Shown here: positions 6,841 through 14,354 of the stretch, in pieces | Numbering within the stretch: the stretch's first letter is position 1 | Layout: the number at the start of each line of letters is the position of its first letter | Assembly (NCBI GenBank): GCA_002361935.1 | Contig: DESD01000031.1 | Location: 1-25,279, forward strand | DNA from: Ruminococcaceae bacterium UBA3323 | GTDB taxonomy: Bacteria; Bacillota; Clostridia; Oscillospirales; Acutalibacteraceae | Direction of reading: 5' to 3' | Length of the DNA stretch: 25,279 nt | Notes under the pieces: generated by a model | The model's input: the letters and a program-made list of their open reading frames with translations, nothing else | Database searches by the model: none | What the model was told of the DNA's origin: nothing | Program-made: the position numbers and the translations under genes

Positions 6841-7419
6841 TTAAGCAAATGCCGTAAAGCCGTAAAAGGCAATTGACATAAGACACGCAGTCATAAGAAC
6901 TGCCGGTGTGCCTCTGAATGATTTAGGAAAATTATTCTTCTCTGTTTTCTCACGAACCCCTGCCATAATTACAATGGCAATACAGAAGCCTACAGCCGTT
7001 CCAAGACCTGTTACAACGCTTGTAACAAAATCATTTTCGGCCTGAACATTGGTAAGAGCCGTACCGAGAACGGCACAGTTTGTTGTAATCAAAGGAAGAT
7101 ATACGCCAAGACTTTTGTAAAGAGAAGGAACTGCTTTCTTAAGAAAGAGCTCAACAAGCTGAACGAGAAAAGCAATTACCATAATAAATACAATTGTATT
7201 CAGATAAGTTAAATTAAGCTTTTCAAGCACATAGGTGTACAGCAGGCTTGCAACTGCTGAGGAGAGTGTAATTACAAAAACAACTGCTCCGCCCATACCT
7301 GCAGCCGTTTTGGTGTTTTTTGAAACACCGATAAACGGGCATATGCCAAGGAACTGGCTTAATACAACATTGTTTATAAGTGCAGTTGTAAGAAGCACTA
7401 AAAATAAAGTTTTTACCAT
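6841..7419 (-). CDS. rnfA: Electron transport complex subunit RnfA
   Basis: A 192-residue membrane subunit with about six transmembrane helices, of the usual family length. The inverted pair RnfA/RnfE forms the membrane core of the complex. Two conserved cysteines are visible, C27 in FLGICPFIGVSKN and C115 in TTNCAVLGTAL. In the Rnf/Nqr family these help hold an intramembrane [2Fe-2S] cluster together with the partner subunit. The start codon overlaps the rnfE stop by one base, so translation is probably coupled. Confidence 0.96.
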   Translation of the reverse strand: MVKTLFLVLLTTALINNVVLSQFLGICPFIGVSKNTKTAAGMGGAVVFVITLSSAVASLLYTYVLEKLNLTYLNTIVFIMVIAFLVQLVELFLKKAVPSLYKSLGVYLPLITTNCAVLGTALTNVQAENDFVTSVVTGLGTAVGFCIAIVIMAGVREKTEKNNFPKSFRGTPAVLMTACLMSIAFYGFTAFA

Positions 7420-8114
7420 TATTCCTCAACCTCCCCTTTTACTGCTTTGCCTTCTGCTTCTGCAGAAGGGCATTCAGCACAGTTTCCGCTGCATGCACCG
7501 TTTCCTTTAACATGGCGGTTTGCACCTTTTGCTTTGAATTTATTCTGAAGTGCACAAAGAATGGAAAGCACAAAGAATGCACCCGGAGCCAACACAAAGA
7601 TTGAAACCGGCTCGTATTTTTCCGGCATAATCTGAAGACCGAACAGCGTTCCGTTTCCAATCAGTTCTCTTACCATACCGATAATTGTAAGACCAACCGT
7701 AAAGCCAAGACCGATGCCCACACCATCAAATATGGAAAGAACAGGACCGTTCTTTGAAGCATACTGCTCTGCTCTGCCAAGAATTATACAGTTTACAACA
7801 ATCAGCGGAATATAGATTCCAAGACTTTCGTAAAGAGAGGTTACATAGGCATGCATAAGCATTTCAATGATGGTTACGAACGAAGCAATAATAATAATAT
7901 AAACAGGAACGCGCACACCGTTCGGAATAACCTTCCTTAAAAGTGAGATGAGAAGGTTTGACATAATAAGAACCGCCATGGTGGCAAGTCCCATTCCAAG
8001 ACCGTTTTTTGCACTTGTTGTTACTGCAAGAGTGGGACACATGCCAAGCATAAGAACAAGCACGGGATTTTCTTTAATAATACCGTTATAAAGTCTTTCT
8101 AAAATTGCTTTCAT
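7419..8114 (-). CDS. rnfE: Electron transport complex subunit RnfE with Cys-rich tail
   Basis: A 231-residue membrane subunit homologous to RnfA and its partner in the membrane core. The cluster cysteines C26 (MLGMCPTLAVT) and C109 (VVNCIILGRAE) are present. After the last helix (about 171-190) comes a basic stretch and then a C-terminal extension of roughly 30 residues with a C208-x3-C212-x2-C215 motif and an acidic end. I do not expect this extension in a minimal RnfE of about 200 residues. It may bind metal or a cluster, or be an unstructured tail. The gene lies 6 bases after rnfG. Confidence 0.95.
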   Translation of the reverse strand: MKAILERLYNGIIKENPVLVLMLGMCPTLAVTTSAKNGLGMGLATMAVLIMSNLLISLLRKVIPNGVRVPVYIIIIASFVTIIEMLMHAYVTSLYESLGIYIPLIVVNCIILGRAEQYASKNGPVLSIFDGVGIGLGFTVGLTIIGMVRELIGNGTLFGLQIMPEKYEPVSIFVLAPGAFFVLSILCALQNKFKAKGANRHVKGNGACSGNCAECPSAEAEGKAVKGEVEE

Positions 8115-8120
8115 TTAATC

Positions 8121-9206
8121 TCACTCTCCTTTCAATTGTGCATTATAGTAATCAATTGCACCGTTTACAGCGGTTACAGCTGCATTGGTTGTTATGGTAG
8201 CGGCAGCAATCGCATCAATTTCATTATTAGCTGCATTTGCACCGGACGGAACAAATTTAACCGTTTCAGCCTTTAATCCGGCAAACTGAAGTGCAAAAGG
8301 CTCTTCCTTACACTGTGCCCCGAGTCCGGGTGTCTCATTGCATAAAAGAACGGAATAGCCTTTGATGATTCCATCATTGCCGATACCAAGAGCAATCTGA
8401 AGATCACCATCATAGCCGTTATGTGCAGTTACAATAACGATATAGCCGTTTGCATCCTTCTTAACCTCATTAACAGTGTAGTCTTTGCCCTCACCGTTTA
8501 CAACGGCAACATCCGTTAATGCGGCAAGGTCTGCGCCCGGAAGCGCCTGTTCCATAGGATCAACAGCAGGAGCTGCATCAAAGCCGCCGTTAAAGTTTTC
8601 CTGGAAGAATACAATTGCGCCGTTTACAGCCTCTGTTACGGCATTGGTTGTAATTGTAGCACCGCTGATAGCGTCAATTTCACTGTCCGAGGTAGCGCCT
8701 GCCTTATTGAAGGAAATCTTTCCTGCAGCGCTCTTGCCCTTGAACTGAGATGTAAATTCCGGATTTGTACAATTGGCACCGAAACCGGGAGTTTCATTAT
8801 TTGAAATAACATCAAAGCCTGCAATTGTGCCATCCTTTGTAATACCAACAGCAATCTGCAAATCTGCACCGTAGCCGTTCTGCGTGGTAGCCGAAATGGC
8901 ATAGCCTATCATATTTCCGCTTGCATCCTGCGCAGCAAGAACATTATTGATGGTGCATTTCTGAATGCCTGCTTCTTCAAGAAGCGCAGTTGATTTTTCA
9001 ATCATTTCATCCTTGCCGTCTACCTGAGCAAAATCCTTTGCTTCGGTATAAGCTGCAGATAACGAAGCTGCCTCGGCAGCAATCTGAGCCTCTTCAATAG
9101 GGCCCATTGTAACCTGATTTACAATTGCAAGCAGGGCAACAGCAACTAAGGTTACTATAAAAATAACGAGTGTATTTTTAACAATACTTGATTTCTTTTC
9201 AGCCAT
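8121..9206 (-). CDS. rnfG: RnfG with duplicated FMN_bind domain
   Basis: A 361-residue subunit with one N-terminal membrane helix (about 10-30) and two consecutive extracytoplasmic FMN_bind domains, where the usual RnfG is about 190-210 residues with one. Domain 1 ends in DAISGATITTNAV (acceptor T184). Domain 2 ends in DAIAAATITTNAA (T337), where Ser-Gly have both become Ala. Each also carries a GY(G/D)..LQIA(V/L)GI strand and an NETPG(F/L)GA segment, spaced 153 residues apart. RnfG normally carries covalent FMN added by ApbE and passes electrons towards RnfD and the membrane core. The second site may be flavinylated weakly or not at all. The start overlaps the rnfD stop by one base. Confidence 0.95.
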   Translation of the reverse strand: MAEKKSSIVKNTLVIFIVTLVAVALLAIVNQVTMGPIEEAQIAAEAASLSAAYTEAKDFAQVDGKDEMIEKSTALLEEAGIQKCTINNVLAAQDASGNMIGYAISATTQNGYGADLQIAVGITKDGTIAGFDVISNNETPGFGANCTNPEFTSQFKGKSAAGKISFNKAGATSDSEIDAISGATITTNAVTEAVNGAIVFFQENFNGGFDAAPAVDPMEQALPGADLAALTDVAVVNGEGKDYTVNEVKKDANGYIVIVTAHNGYDGDLQIALGIGNDGIIKGYSVLLCNETPGLGAQCKEEPFALQFAGLKAETVKFVPSGANAANNEIDAIAAATITTNAAVTAVNGAIDYYNAQLKGE

Positions 9207-10165
9207 TACTTGTTTTCTCCTTTCGCTTTAACATAGCCGAAAGGCTTTGGAACTGTAATTTTTTCAATAATCGGAACAAGAAGATTGCTGATTATGATTG
9301 CATAGGATACACCCTCTGCCGATGAACCGACACATCTGAACAAGGCCGTTAAAAGACCAAGGATGATACCGTAAACAATCTGCCCCTTAACAGTGATTGG
9401 GCTTGTAACATAATCAGTTGCCATAAAGAATGCACCTACAAGAAGACCGCCTGTAAGAACATGGCCAAGCAGATATGAAGCTGTTAATGAATCACCCTTG
9501 ATAAGCGTAATAACAGCGATAAACACAACTGTTGAGCCGATATAGATAAGAGGAATTCTTGCAGAAATAACCTTTTTAACAATTAAGTAAATACCGCCGA
9601 TCAGAATGGCAAGTGCTGAAACCTCGCCGATGCATCCGTCATGAATGCCAAGGAAAAGCTTAAGCATATCGGGAACAACAACACTTTCATCTGTTGCCGA
9701 CTGTTCAACAAGAGCAAGCGGCGTTGCACCGGCAACACCATCTACATTAAACTGGTTCATAATACCTGCAAAGGAAATCAGCAGGAAGCACCTTGCGGCA
9801 AGAGCAGGGTTCATAAAGTTCTGACCCAAACCGCCGAAAAGCATTTTAACAACAACAATTGCAAACACACCGCCAATGATGGGAATCCACCATGGAACCG
9901 TTGCAGGAAGATTTACTGCAAGAATAAGACCTGTAACAACAGCACTGTAATCAAAAACGGTAACAGGCTTTTTTGCAAGAAGCTCGAAAACCGCTTCACT
10001 GAGAACGCAGGTAACAACACTGAGTGCAATAACCAGCAATGCTCTTAAACCAAACCGATAAACACCAAAAGCAAGAGTAGGAATCAGTGCAATAGCTACA
10101 TCACGCATAATTGCTTTTGTTGTATTCTGAGATCTCACATGAGGAGATACCGATACATTATACAT
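9206..10165 (-). CDS. rnfD: Electron transport complex subunit RnfD
   Basis: A 319-residue membrane subunit with about nine hydrophobic segments. It carries the covalent FMN site DGVAGATPLA (acceptor T148 in this numbering), in a loop facing outward in family structures. NPALAARCFLL and TDYVTSPIT are recognisable RnfD/NqrB signatures. I chose the ATG at 10165, with AAGGAAGG nine bases upstream, over an in-frame TTG two codons earlier that lies too close to the ribosome site. It starts 19 bases after rnfC and its stop overlaps rnfG. Confidence 0.96.
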   Translation of the reverse strand: MYNVSVSPHVRSQNTTKAIMRDVAIALIPTLAFGVYRFGLRALLVIALSVVTCVLSEAVFELLAKKPVTVFDYSAVVTGLILAVNLPATVPWWIPIIGGVFAIVVVKMLFGGLGQNFMNPALAARCFLLISFAGIMNQFNVDGVAGATPLALVEQSATDESVVVPDMLKLFLGIHDGCIGEVSALAILIGGIYLIVKKVISARIPLIYIGSTVVFIAVITLIKGDSLTASYLLGHVLTGGLLVGAFFMATDYVTSPITVKGQIVYGIILGLLTALFRCVGSSAEGVSYAIIISNLLVPIIEKITVPKPFGYVKAKGENK

Positions 10166-10184
10166 AAACAAATTCCTTCCTTTC

Positions 10185-11507
10185 TTAGTTTTTCGTGTTC
10201 ATTTTACGAACTTGAACTTTACCGTACTTAAAGCGCTGTGTAAGCGGAATTTTTGCAGGGCAGATATAGGAACAGCATCCGCATTCTATACATTCCATGC
10301 CGCCGAGAGCATTGAATTTTTCAAAATCCTCCGACTTAACTGCCTTAACAAGCATCTGCGGAACAAGCTGCTGCGGACATACCGTCATACATTTACCGCA
10401 ATGGATACAGGCAGATTCGGGAAGAACAGCAACATCATCTTCCGTAAAAGCAAGAATAGAAGAAGATGTTTTAACAACAGGAACATCCAGACTGCTCATA
10501 GCCATACCCATCATAGGACCGCCGGAAATGAATTTAACAACATTTTCCTTGGCGCCCCCGGCAATTTCAAGAATCTCACGATGGCTTATACCAAGAGGAA
10601 CATCAAGATTGCAAGGATTGTTGACACCCTCACCGGTAATCGTAACAATCTTATGGATTAAAGGCATATTTTTATAAACTGCTTCATAAATAGCATAGCA
10701 GGTTGCTGTATTCAAAACATCAACATTTTTTTCCGCAGGCAGCATTTTTGAATTGATTTTTCTGCCTGTAACAGCAAAAATCAACTGTCTTTCACCGCCC
10801 TGCGGATACTTCGTTTTAAGCGGACAAACAGAAATTCTATCATGCCCTACAGTATTTTCTTCCATAGCCTTAATAGCATCCGGCTTGTTGTTTTCAATAC
10901 CGATAACAGCCTTCGCATTCGGCAGAAGCCTGAGAGCAGCCTCAATACCCTTCACAATTTCTGCGCCTCTTTCAAGCATAAGGCGATAGTCTGCAGTAAG
11001 ATAAGGCTCACATTCAGAACCGTTAATAATCAAAGTATCTATCTCCTGCGCATTTTTAGGCATTAGCTTAACACCTGTCGGGAAGCCGGCACCGCCGAGA
11101 CCTACAATGCCTGCCTTAACAATGATATCGGCAATTTCACGGTCTGTTAAATCTTCAAGATTTCTGCTGCCCCCAAAGCCTTCTACAGTCTCATCCTGAT
11201 TGTCATTTTCAATTACAATGCAATCAACCTTGCTTCCGTTTGCAACAATTCTTTTTTCAACAGCTTTAACTGTTCCTGATACAGCACTGTAAACAGGAGA
11301 AGAGATAACGCCGTCCGCTTCAGCGATAAGCTGACCTTTCAGCACTCTATCTCCTTTGGCTACAACAGCCTTTGCAGGAGCACCAATGTGCTGGGAAAGC
11401 GGATAAACCATTGTTGCAGAAGCATGAATAATCTGAATCGGCGAATCCTTTGAAAGCTCTTTGCCCTCATAAGGATGAATGCCTTTTTTAAATGATTTTA
11501 GCTTCAT
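10185..11507 (-). CDS. rnfC: Electron transport complex subunit RnfC
   Basis: A 440-residue peripheral subunit carrying the NADH/FMN site that exchanges electrons with the NAD pool. A glycine-rich loop (GLGGAGFPTGVK) matches the complex I 51-kDa-like fold. Near the C-terminus are two [4Fe-4S] motifs, CIHCGKCMTVC (about 367-377) and CIECGCCSYIC (about 406-416). The N-terminal HPYEGKELS segment is typical of RnfC. I chose the ATG at 11507, which has an AAAGGA site upstream, and reject a 12-residue longer reading. It is the first gene of rnfCDGEAB, about 35 bases after a predicted transcription start. Confidence 0.96.
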   Translation of the reverse strand: MKLKSFKKGIHPYEGKELSKDSPIQIIHASATMVYPLSQHIGAPAKAVVAKGDRVLKGQLIAEADGVISSPVYSAVSGTVKAVEKRIVANGSKVDCIVIENDNQDETVEGFGGSRNLEDLTDREIADIIVKAGIVGLGGAGFPTGVKLMPKNAQEIDTLIINGSECEPYLTADYRLMLERGAEIVKGIEAALRLLPNAKAVIGIENNKPDAIKAMEENTVGHDRISVCPLKTKYPQGGERQLIFAVTGRKINSKMLPAEKNVDVLNTATCYAIYEAVYKNMPLIHKIVTITGEGVNNPCNLDVPLGISHREILEIAGGAKENVVKFISGGPMMGMAMSSLDVPVVKTSSSILAFTEDDVAVLPESACIHCGKCMTVCPQQLVPQMLVKAVKSEDFEKFNALGGMECIECGCCSYICPAKIPLTQRFKYGKVQVRKMNTKN

Positions 11508-11548
11508 TAACGAACATCCTTTCTTCGTGATATATACATACACTGTTT

Positions 11549-11577
11549 ATTATAACACAACCGATTTGCACATTCAA
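11549..11577 (-). promoter_or_regulatory. Promoter of the rnf operon
   Basis: On the minus strand TTGAAT (11577-11572), a 17-base spacer and a perfect TATAAT (11554-11549) give a good housekeeping promoter about 42 bases before rnfC. It is downstream of the terminator of the GDPD unit. Confidence 0.78.
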
Positions 11578-11590
11578 TCATAAAATTATA

Positions 11591-11617
11591 TTGTCGAAAA
11601 CAAATTTTGTAAAACAA
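11591..11617. promoter_or_regulatory. Nested TTGT/ACAA palindromes upstream of rnf promoter
   Basis: Three overlapping inverted repeats built from TTGT and ACAA (11591-11603, 11600-11610 and 11607-11617) lie just upstream of the rnf -35 box. They may be a transcription factor operator. They do not match the 18-bp clostridial Rex consensus in spacing, and AT-rich DNA makes such repeats likely by chance. Confidence 0.3.
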
Positions 11618-11644
11618 TACCGAAAAACAGCAATACAGCATAAA

Positions 11645-11668
11645 TAAAGAGCAGTAAAAACTGCTCTT
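11645..11668 (-). terminator. Terminator after the GDPD/nitroreductase cassette
   Basis: A perfect 8-bp stem (AAGAGCAG and CTGCTCTT) with a 6-nt loop lies 30 bases past the stop at 11699. On the minus strand it is followed by the U-containing TATTTAT. The tail is weaker than in the other terminators here, so some read-through to rnf is possible. Confidence 0.6.
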
Positions 11669-11698
11669 CTGTTTCAGCTTATTTAATTAAAACAAAAC

Positions 11699-12571
11699 TT
11701 ACGGCTTGATTGCATTTGTTGTAATAAGAGTTACACCCCAATCAAGCAAGCGATTAAGATCTTCCGACTTATCAATTGTCCATGCGCCCAAAAGCAGCCC
11801 TTTATCTCTGCACTTCTGAATAATCTCTTCTGTGTTTTCCTCTTTTCTTCCGTCAAAATCAATTCCGCATTTGCCGCCGAGGGCAAGGGCATCATTTATT
11901 GCTTCTTCGTCAATTACACTGGCAAGATAGTACAAAGGTGCATCCGAAAGTGCTCTCATAGCTTTTAGGTTTTCAATATAAAATGAAATATAAACTGCCT
12001 TATCGGAAAGCCCGTATTTTTCAACACTTGCAACAATTTCATCATAATGCTCCGTATTATTCGGCCCTTTAAGCTCAATAACGGGAACCATATCATATTG
12101 CCGGCAAATTCCGAGATATTCATCAAGCGTGCAAATTCTCAATTCCGGATAATTGCCGATATTAGAACCATTATCTGTTATATATGTTTTCAGCTTTTCA
12201 TAGGTAATCTTTTCAACGAAGGAAGATTTATCCATCATTCTGTAAGTATGCTTATCATGCTGAACAACCCAAACGCCGTCCTTTGTACGATAAACATCAC
12301 ATTCTGCACCGCTGAAACCGGCAAGACCTGCTTCAATAAATGCCGGCGCAGTATTTTCGGGAGCCACTGCGCTGAAGCCCCTATGCGCAATCAGGGTAGC
12401 ATCCCTGTCTGTTGCATCAGAAATACTGATTACATTATACTGCTTTGTTTCGCAGTAAACTTTATTGAACACTGTCATACCGACTGCAATAAGAATTGCC
12501 AAAAAAATCGCAATACACAATATCACTACACCTGCTATTTTGCCTTTGCTCCACTTTTTTGCTTTACTCAT
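11699..12571 (-). CDS. Membrane-anchored glycerophosphodiester phosphodiesterase
   Basis: A 290-residue protein that would hydrolyse glycerophosphodiesters to glycerol-3-phosphate and an alcohol. One N-terminal membrane segment (about 11-35) is followed by a GDPD TIM-barrel domain facing outward. Catalytic and metal residues are visible: AHRG (H63, R64), PENT (E72), the ECD metal pair (E90, D92), QHD (H105) and a later VIELKG. The start at 12571 has AAAGGGG about nine bases upstream, and the in-frame ATG at 12592 has none. It overlaps the end of the nitroreductase gene by 8 bases. A role in turning over membrane or teichoic-acid-derived lipids is likely but the substrate is unknown. Confidence 0.9.
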   Translation of the reverse strand: MSKAKKWSKGKIAGVVILCIAIFLAILIAVGMTVFNKVYCETKQYNVISISDATDRDATLIAHRGFSAVAPENTAPAFIEAGLAGFSGAECDVYRTKDGVWVVQHDKHTYRMMDKSSFVEKITYEKLKTYITDNGSNIGNYPELRICTLDEYLGICRQYDMVPVIELKGPNNTEHYDEIVASVEKYGLSDKAVYISFYIENLKAMRALSDAPLYYLASVIDEEAINDALALGGKCGIDFDGRKEENTEEIIQKCRDKGLLLGAWTIDKSEDLNRLLDWGVTLITTNAIKP

Positions 12572-13367
12572 TTTCTGAATCCCCTTTTTCATGATTTAAG
12601 TCTGACTTTTCATTGCTTACCTTCGGAAATTTCAAAACTCTGTTTTTGTCCTCGGCAAAAACTCCGTTTATCCATTCTCCTTTGATTCCTCTTGCCGATG
12701 CACCAAGCTGAAAATGCAGTTTGGCAATTCCGAAATCAATGCTTTTATCCGAATACGGCTCATCCACTGATGCCGAAACAATACCGTTTTCATATCTGAA
12801 GTTCACAGGACGTCTGTTAACCGCACTCGGCGCTTTTTCAACAAGCTGCATTGCATATTCAAAATGATTCGGCAGCTTTTTATCGCATACTTCAAACATC
12901 TTCTGATATGGTTTGCTGTTTTTGTGCGTTGCTTTGTACATTATATTTTCCAAAAGGCTTTTTTTCGGGTTTGCAAAACCGATTGCTATAACACAATAAA
13001 GGCGCACCTTTTCCGGCAAATCTATCATATTAAGGATTGTATTTTCATTATAGGACCCCGATACCCAGCAGGTGCCGAGCCCGTGATACACACATTGAAG
13101 AACGATTGTTTCGCCGTAATAGCCACAGTCCTCACGAACTGCAGCAGTATCTGCTCCGCAAACAGCAATAGCCGAAAACCTGCCCGAAAAGATGCTGAAC
13201 GCAGGGGCCGCATTTTCAATAAATACAAAATTAAGGCCGGCCTTCTGATTAACATAATCAACCATATCTTTAATATTGGACATCGTGCTTTTATCAAGAG
13301 GAACACTTTTGTAGCTTCTTCTTGAGGTGCGCATTTCTATCGCCTTTATATATTCTTCATTATTCAT
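12564..13367 (-). CDS. Nitroreductase family protein
   Basis: A 267-residue FMN-dependent oxidoreductase of the nitroreductase fold, resembling the putative TM nitroreductase subgroup. The N-terminal RTSRRSYKSVPL segment is the family's FMN-phosphate-binding region. GYYGETIVLQCVYHGLGTCWVSGSYNE is the central helix and loop, and IAIGFANPKKS follows. The C-terminus (from about residue 180) contains a second partial repeat, with PSAVNRRPVNFRY and a FGIAKLHFQLGA helix. A charged tail of about 20 residues ends it. The natural substrate is unknown. It sits between two GDPD-type genes, 3 bases after the first and overlapping the second, so all three form one unit. Confidence 0.85.
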   Translation of the reverse strand: MNNEEYIKAIEMRTSRRSYKSVPLDKSTMSNIKDMVDYVNQKAGLNFVFIENAAPAFSIFSGRFSAIAVCGADTAAVREDCGYYGETIVLQCVYHGLGTCWVSGSYNENTILNMIDLPEKVRLYCVIAIGFANPKKSLLENIMYKATHKNSKPYQKMFEVCDKKLPNHFEYAMQLVEKAPSAVNRRPVNFRYENGIVSASVDEPYSDKSIDFGIAKLHFQLGASARGIKGEWINGVFAEDKNRVLKFPKVSNEKSDLNHEKGDSENE

Positions 13368-13370
13368 AAA

Positions 13371-14228
13371 CTAACCCCAATTATTAATTGTAGAAAGGAG
13401 CAGGTCATACTGCTTTGTTGTAATATTGTCAGGATTGAAAACAAGGCAGCGCTTCATATCCTTTGTTCTGTTAACCGTCCATACCGAAAGCTTGTAACCA
13501 TTTTTATGAAGCAGATTCGAAAGCTGACCGCCGGCATATTTAAAATTGCAGTTTATACCGATTGCCCCTGTTTCCTTAAGCGTTTCTAACAGCTTTTTCT
13601 GATAATCATCTGTAAAAATACGCCACCTTGACGGCTGCATATTCAGATAAAAATCCAAATCGGAACAGGTAGACTCCTTAACGGCATGCACATCCGATGC
13701 TTCAATACCGGTTAAAAAGGCATTGCCGTAAAGATTATACTCAATAAGAATATCATGCAGCGTATTAAGCGTTCTTGTTTCCTTAACATCAAGATTTATT
13801 TTAATATCCGTTCCTTTAAGAAGTTCAAATGCCTTTGCAAGCTCCACACCGTCATTATTCGTAATAACGATATCGTGATTCATAACGAGCGTTCCGTTCG
13901 GCCTTTGCCTTACATCAAGTTCAATAACTTCAACATTGTTTTTTATAGCAGTCTCAACAAAATCCACACTGTTTTCAACTGTATCAAACGCTCCCGTATG
14001 CGCTGTTATCGTAAAGCCCTCCACAAAACTCAGCTTCCTTTCCTCATAGCTTTTGGTAACGGCATATTCCGCAACACCGACAACCATAAAAACGGATATA
14101 ATAAAGGATATAACCTGATAACTGAAATGCTTTGCCCAGGTTGGTGTCATATTCCGCTTTAAAAATCTTTTAAATTTTATCCAGCGGGCATGAAGCCGCT
14201 CACGTCGCTTGGATTTTTCATCAGCCAT
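13371..14228 (-). CDS. Divergent GDPD-like membrane-anchored protein
   Basis: A 285-residue protein with a basic N-terminal cytoplasmic region (RRERLHARWIKFKRFLKRN), one membrane segment (about 39-58) and an extracytoplasmic GDPD-like domain. Conserved landmarks are AHTGAFDTVENS, ELDVRQRPNGTLVMNHD and INLDVK. The usual HRG is HTG (T78), so the arginine that assists catalysis is missing, while H77, E85, E103, D105 and H118 are kept. Activity may be altered or the substrate different. I chose the ATG at 14228, with GAGG nine bases upstream. An extension to 14258 would run to the edge of the guaB terminator. First gene of the three-gene cassette. Confidence 0.8.
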   Translation of the reverse strand: MADEKSKRRERLHARWIKFKRFLKRNMTPTWAKHFSYQVISFIISVFMVVGVAEYAVTKSYEERKLSFVEGFTITAHTGAFDTVENSVDFVETAIKNNVEVIELDVRQRPNGTLVMNHDIVITNNDGVELAKAFELLKGTDIKINLDVKETRTLNTLHDILIEYNLYGNAFLTGIEASDVHAVKESTCSDLDFYLNMQPSRWRIFTDDYQKKLLETLKETGAIGINCNFKYAGGQLSNLLHKNGYKLSVWTVNRTKDMKRCLVFNPDNITTKQYDLLLSTINNWG

Positions 14229-14253
14229 AAAATCAACCTCATCGTTATCATAA

Positions 14254-14305
14254 CACAAAAAAGCATTAAATGGTAGTATTTTTTTAGACTGCCATCTAAT
14301 GCTTT
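14254..14305 (-). terminator. Strong intrinsic terminator after guaB
   Basis: A long hairpin (outer stem AAAGCATTA/TAATGCTTT of 9 bp, then inner 4-bp and 3-bp segments, about 17 pairs with one mismatch) spans 14260-14305 with a 10-base loop. On the minus strand it is followed by TTTTTTGTG. It lies 50 bases past the guaB stop. Confidence 0.88.
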
Positions 14306-14354
14306 AAAACTCTGTGCTTTTCTATTGTAGAAAAATCAAGATGATATCTGCCCT

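Noticed and set aside
7419..7520. Radical SAM motif in the RnfE tail (C-x3-C-x2-C)
   Set aside because: The spacing matches, but there is no TIM-barrel domain; the motif is in a short tail after a membrane protein.
6031..11507. Na+-translocating NADH:quinone reductase (Nqr) instead of Rnf
   Set aside because: The presence of a cysteine-rich ferredoxin-type RnfB and an iron-sulfur RnfC, with the CDGEAB order, is specific for Rnf. NqrF is absent.
11508..11698. FMN riboswitch or other known riboswitch in front of rnf
   Set aside because: The predicted leader is only about 35 nt, and no conserved RFN-type elements or multi-helix junction are visible.
12047..12685. A 212-codon plus-strand open frame opposite the GDPD and nitroreductase genes
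   Set aside because: It crosses two well-supported minus-strand genes, has no ribosome site that I trust and shows no recognisable domain.
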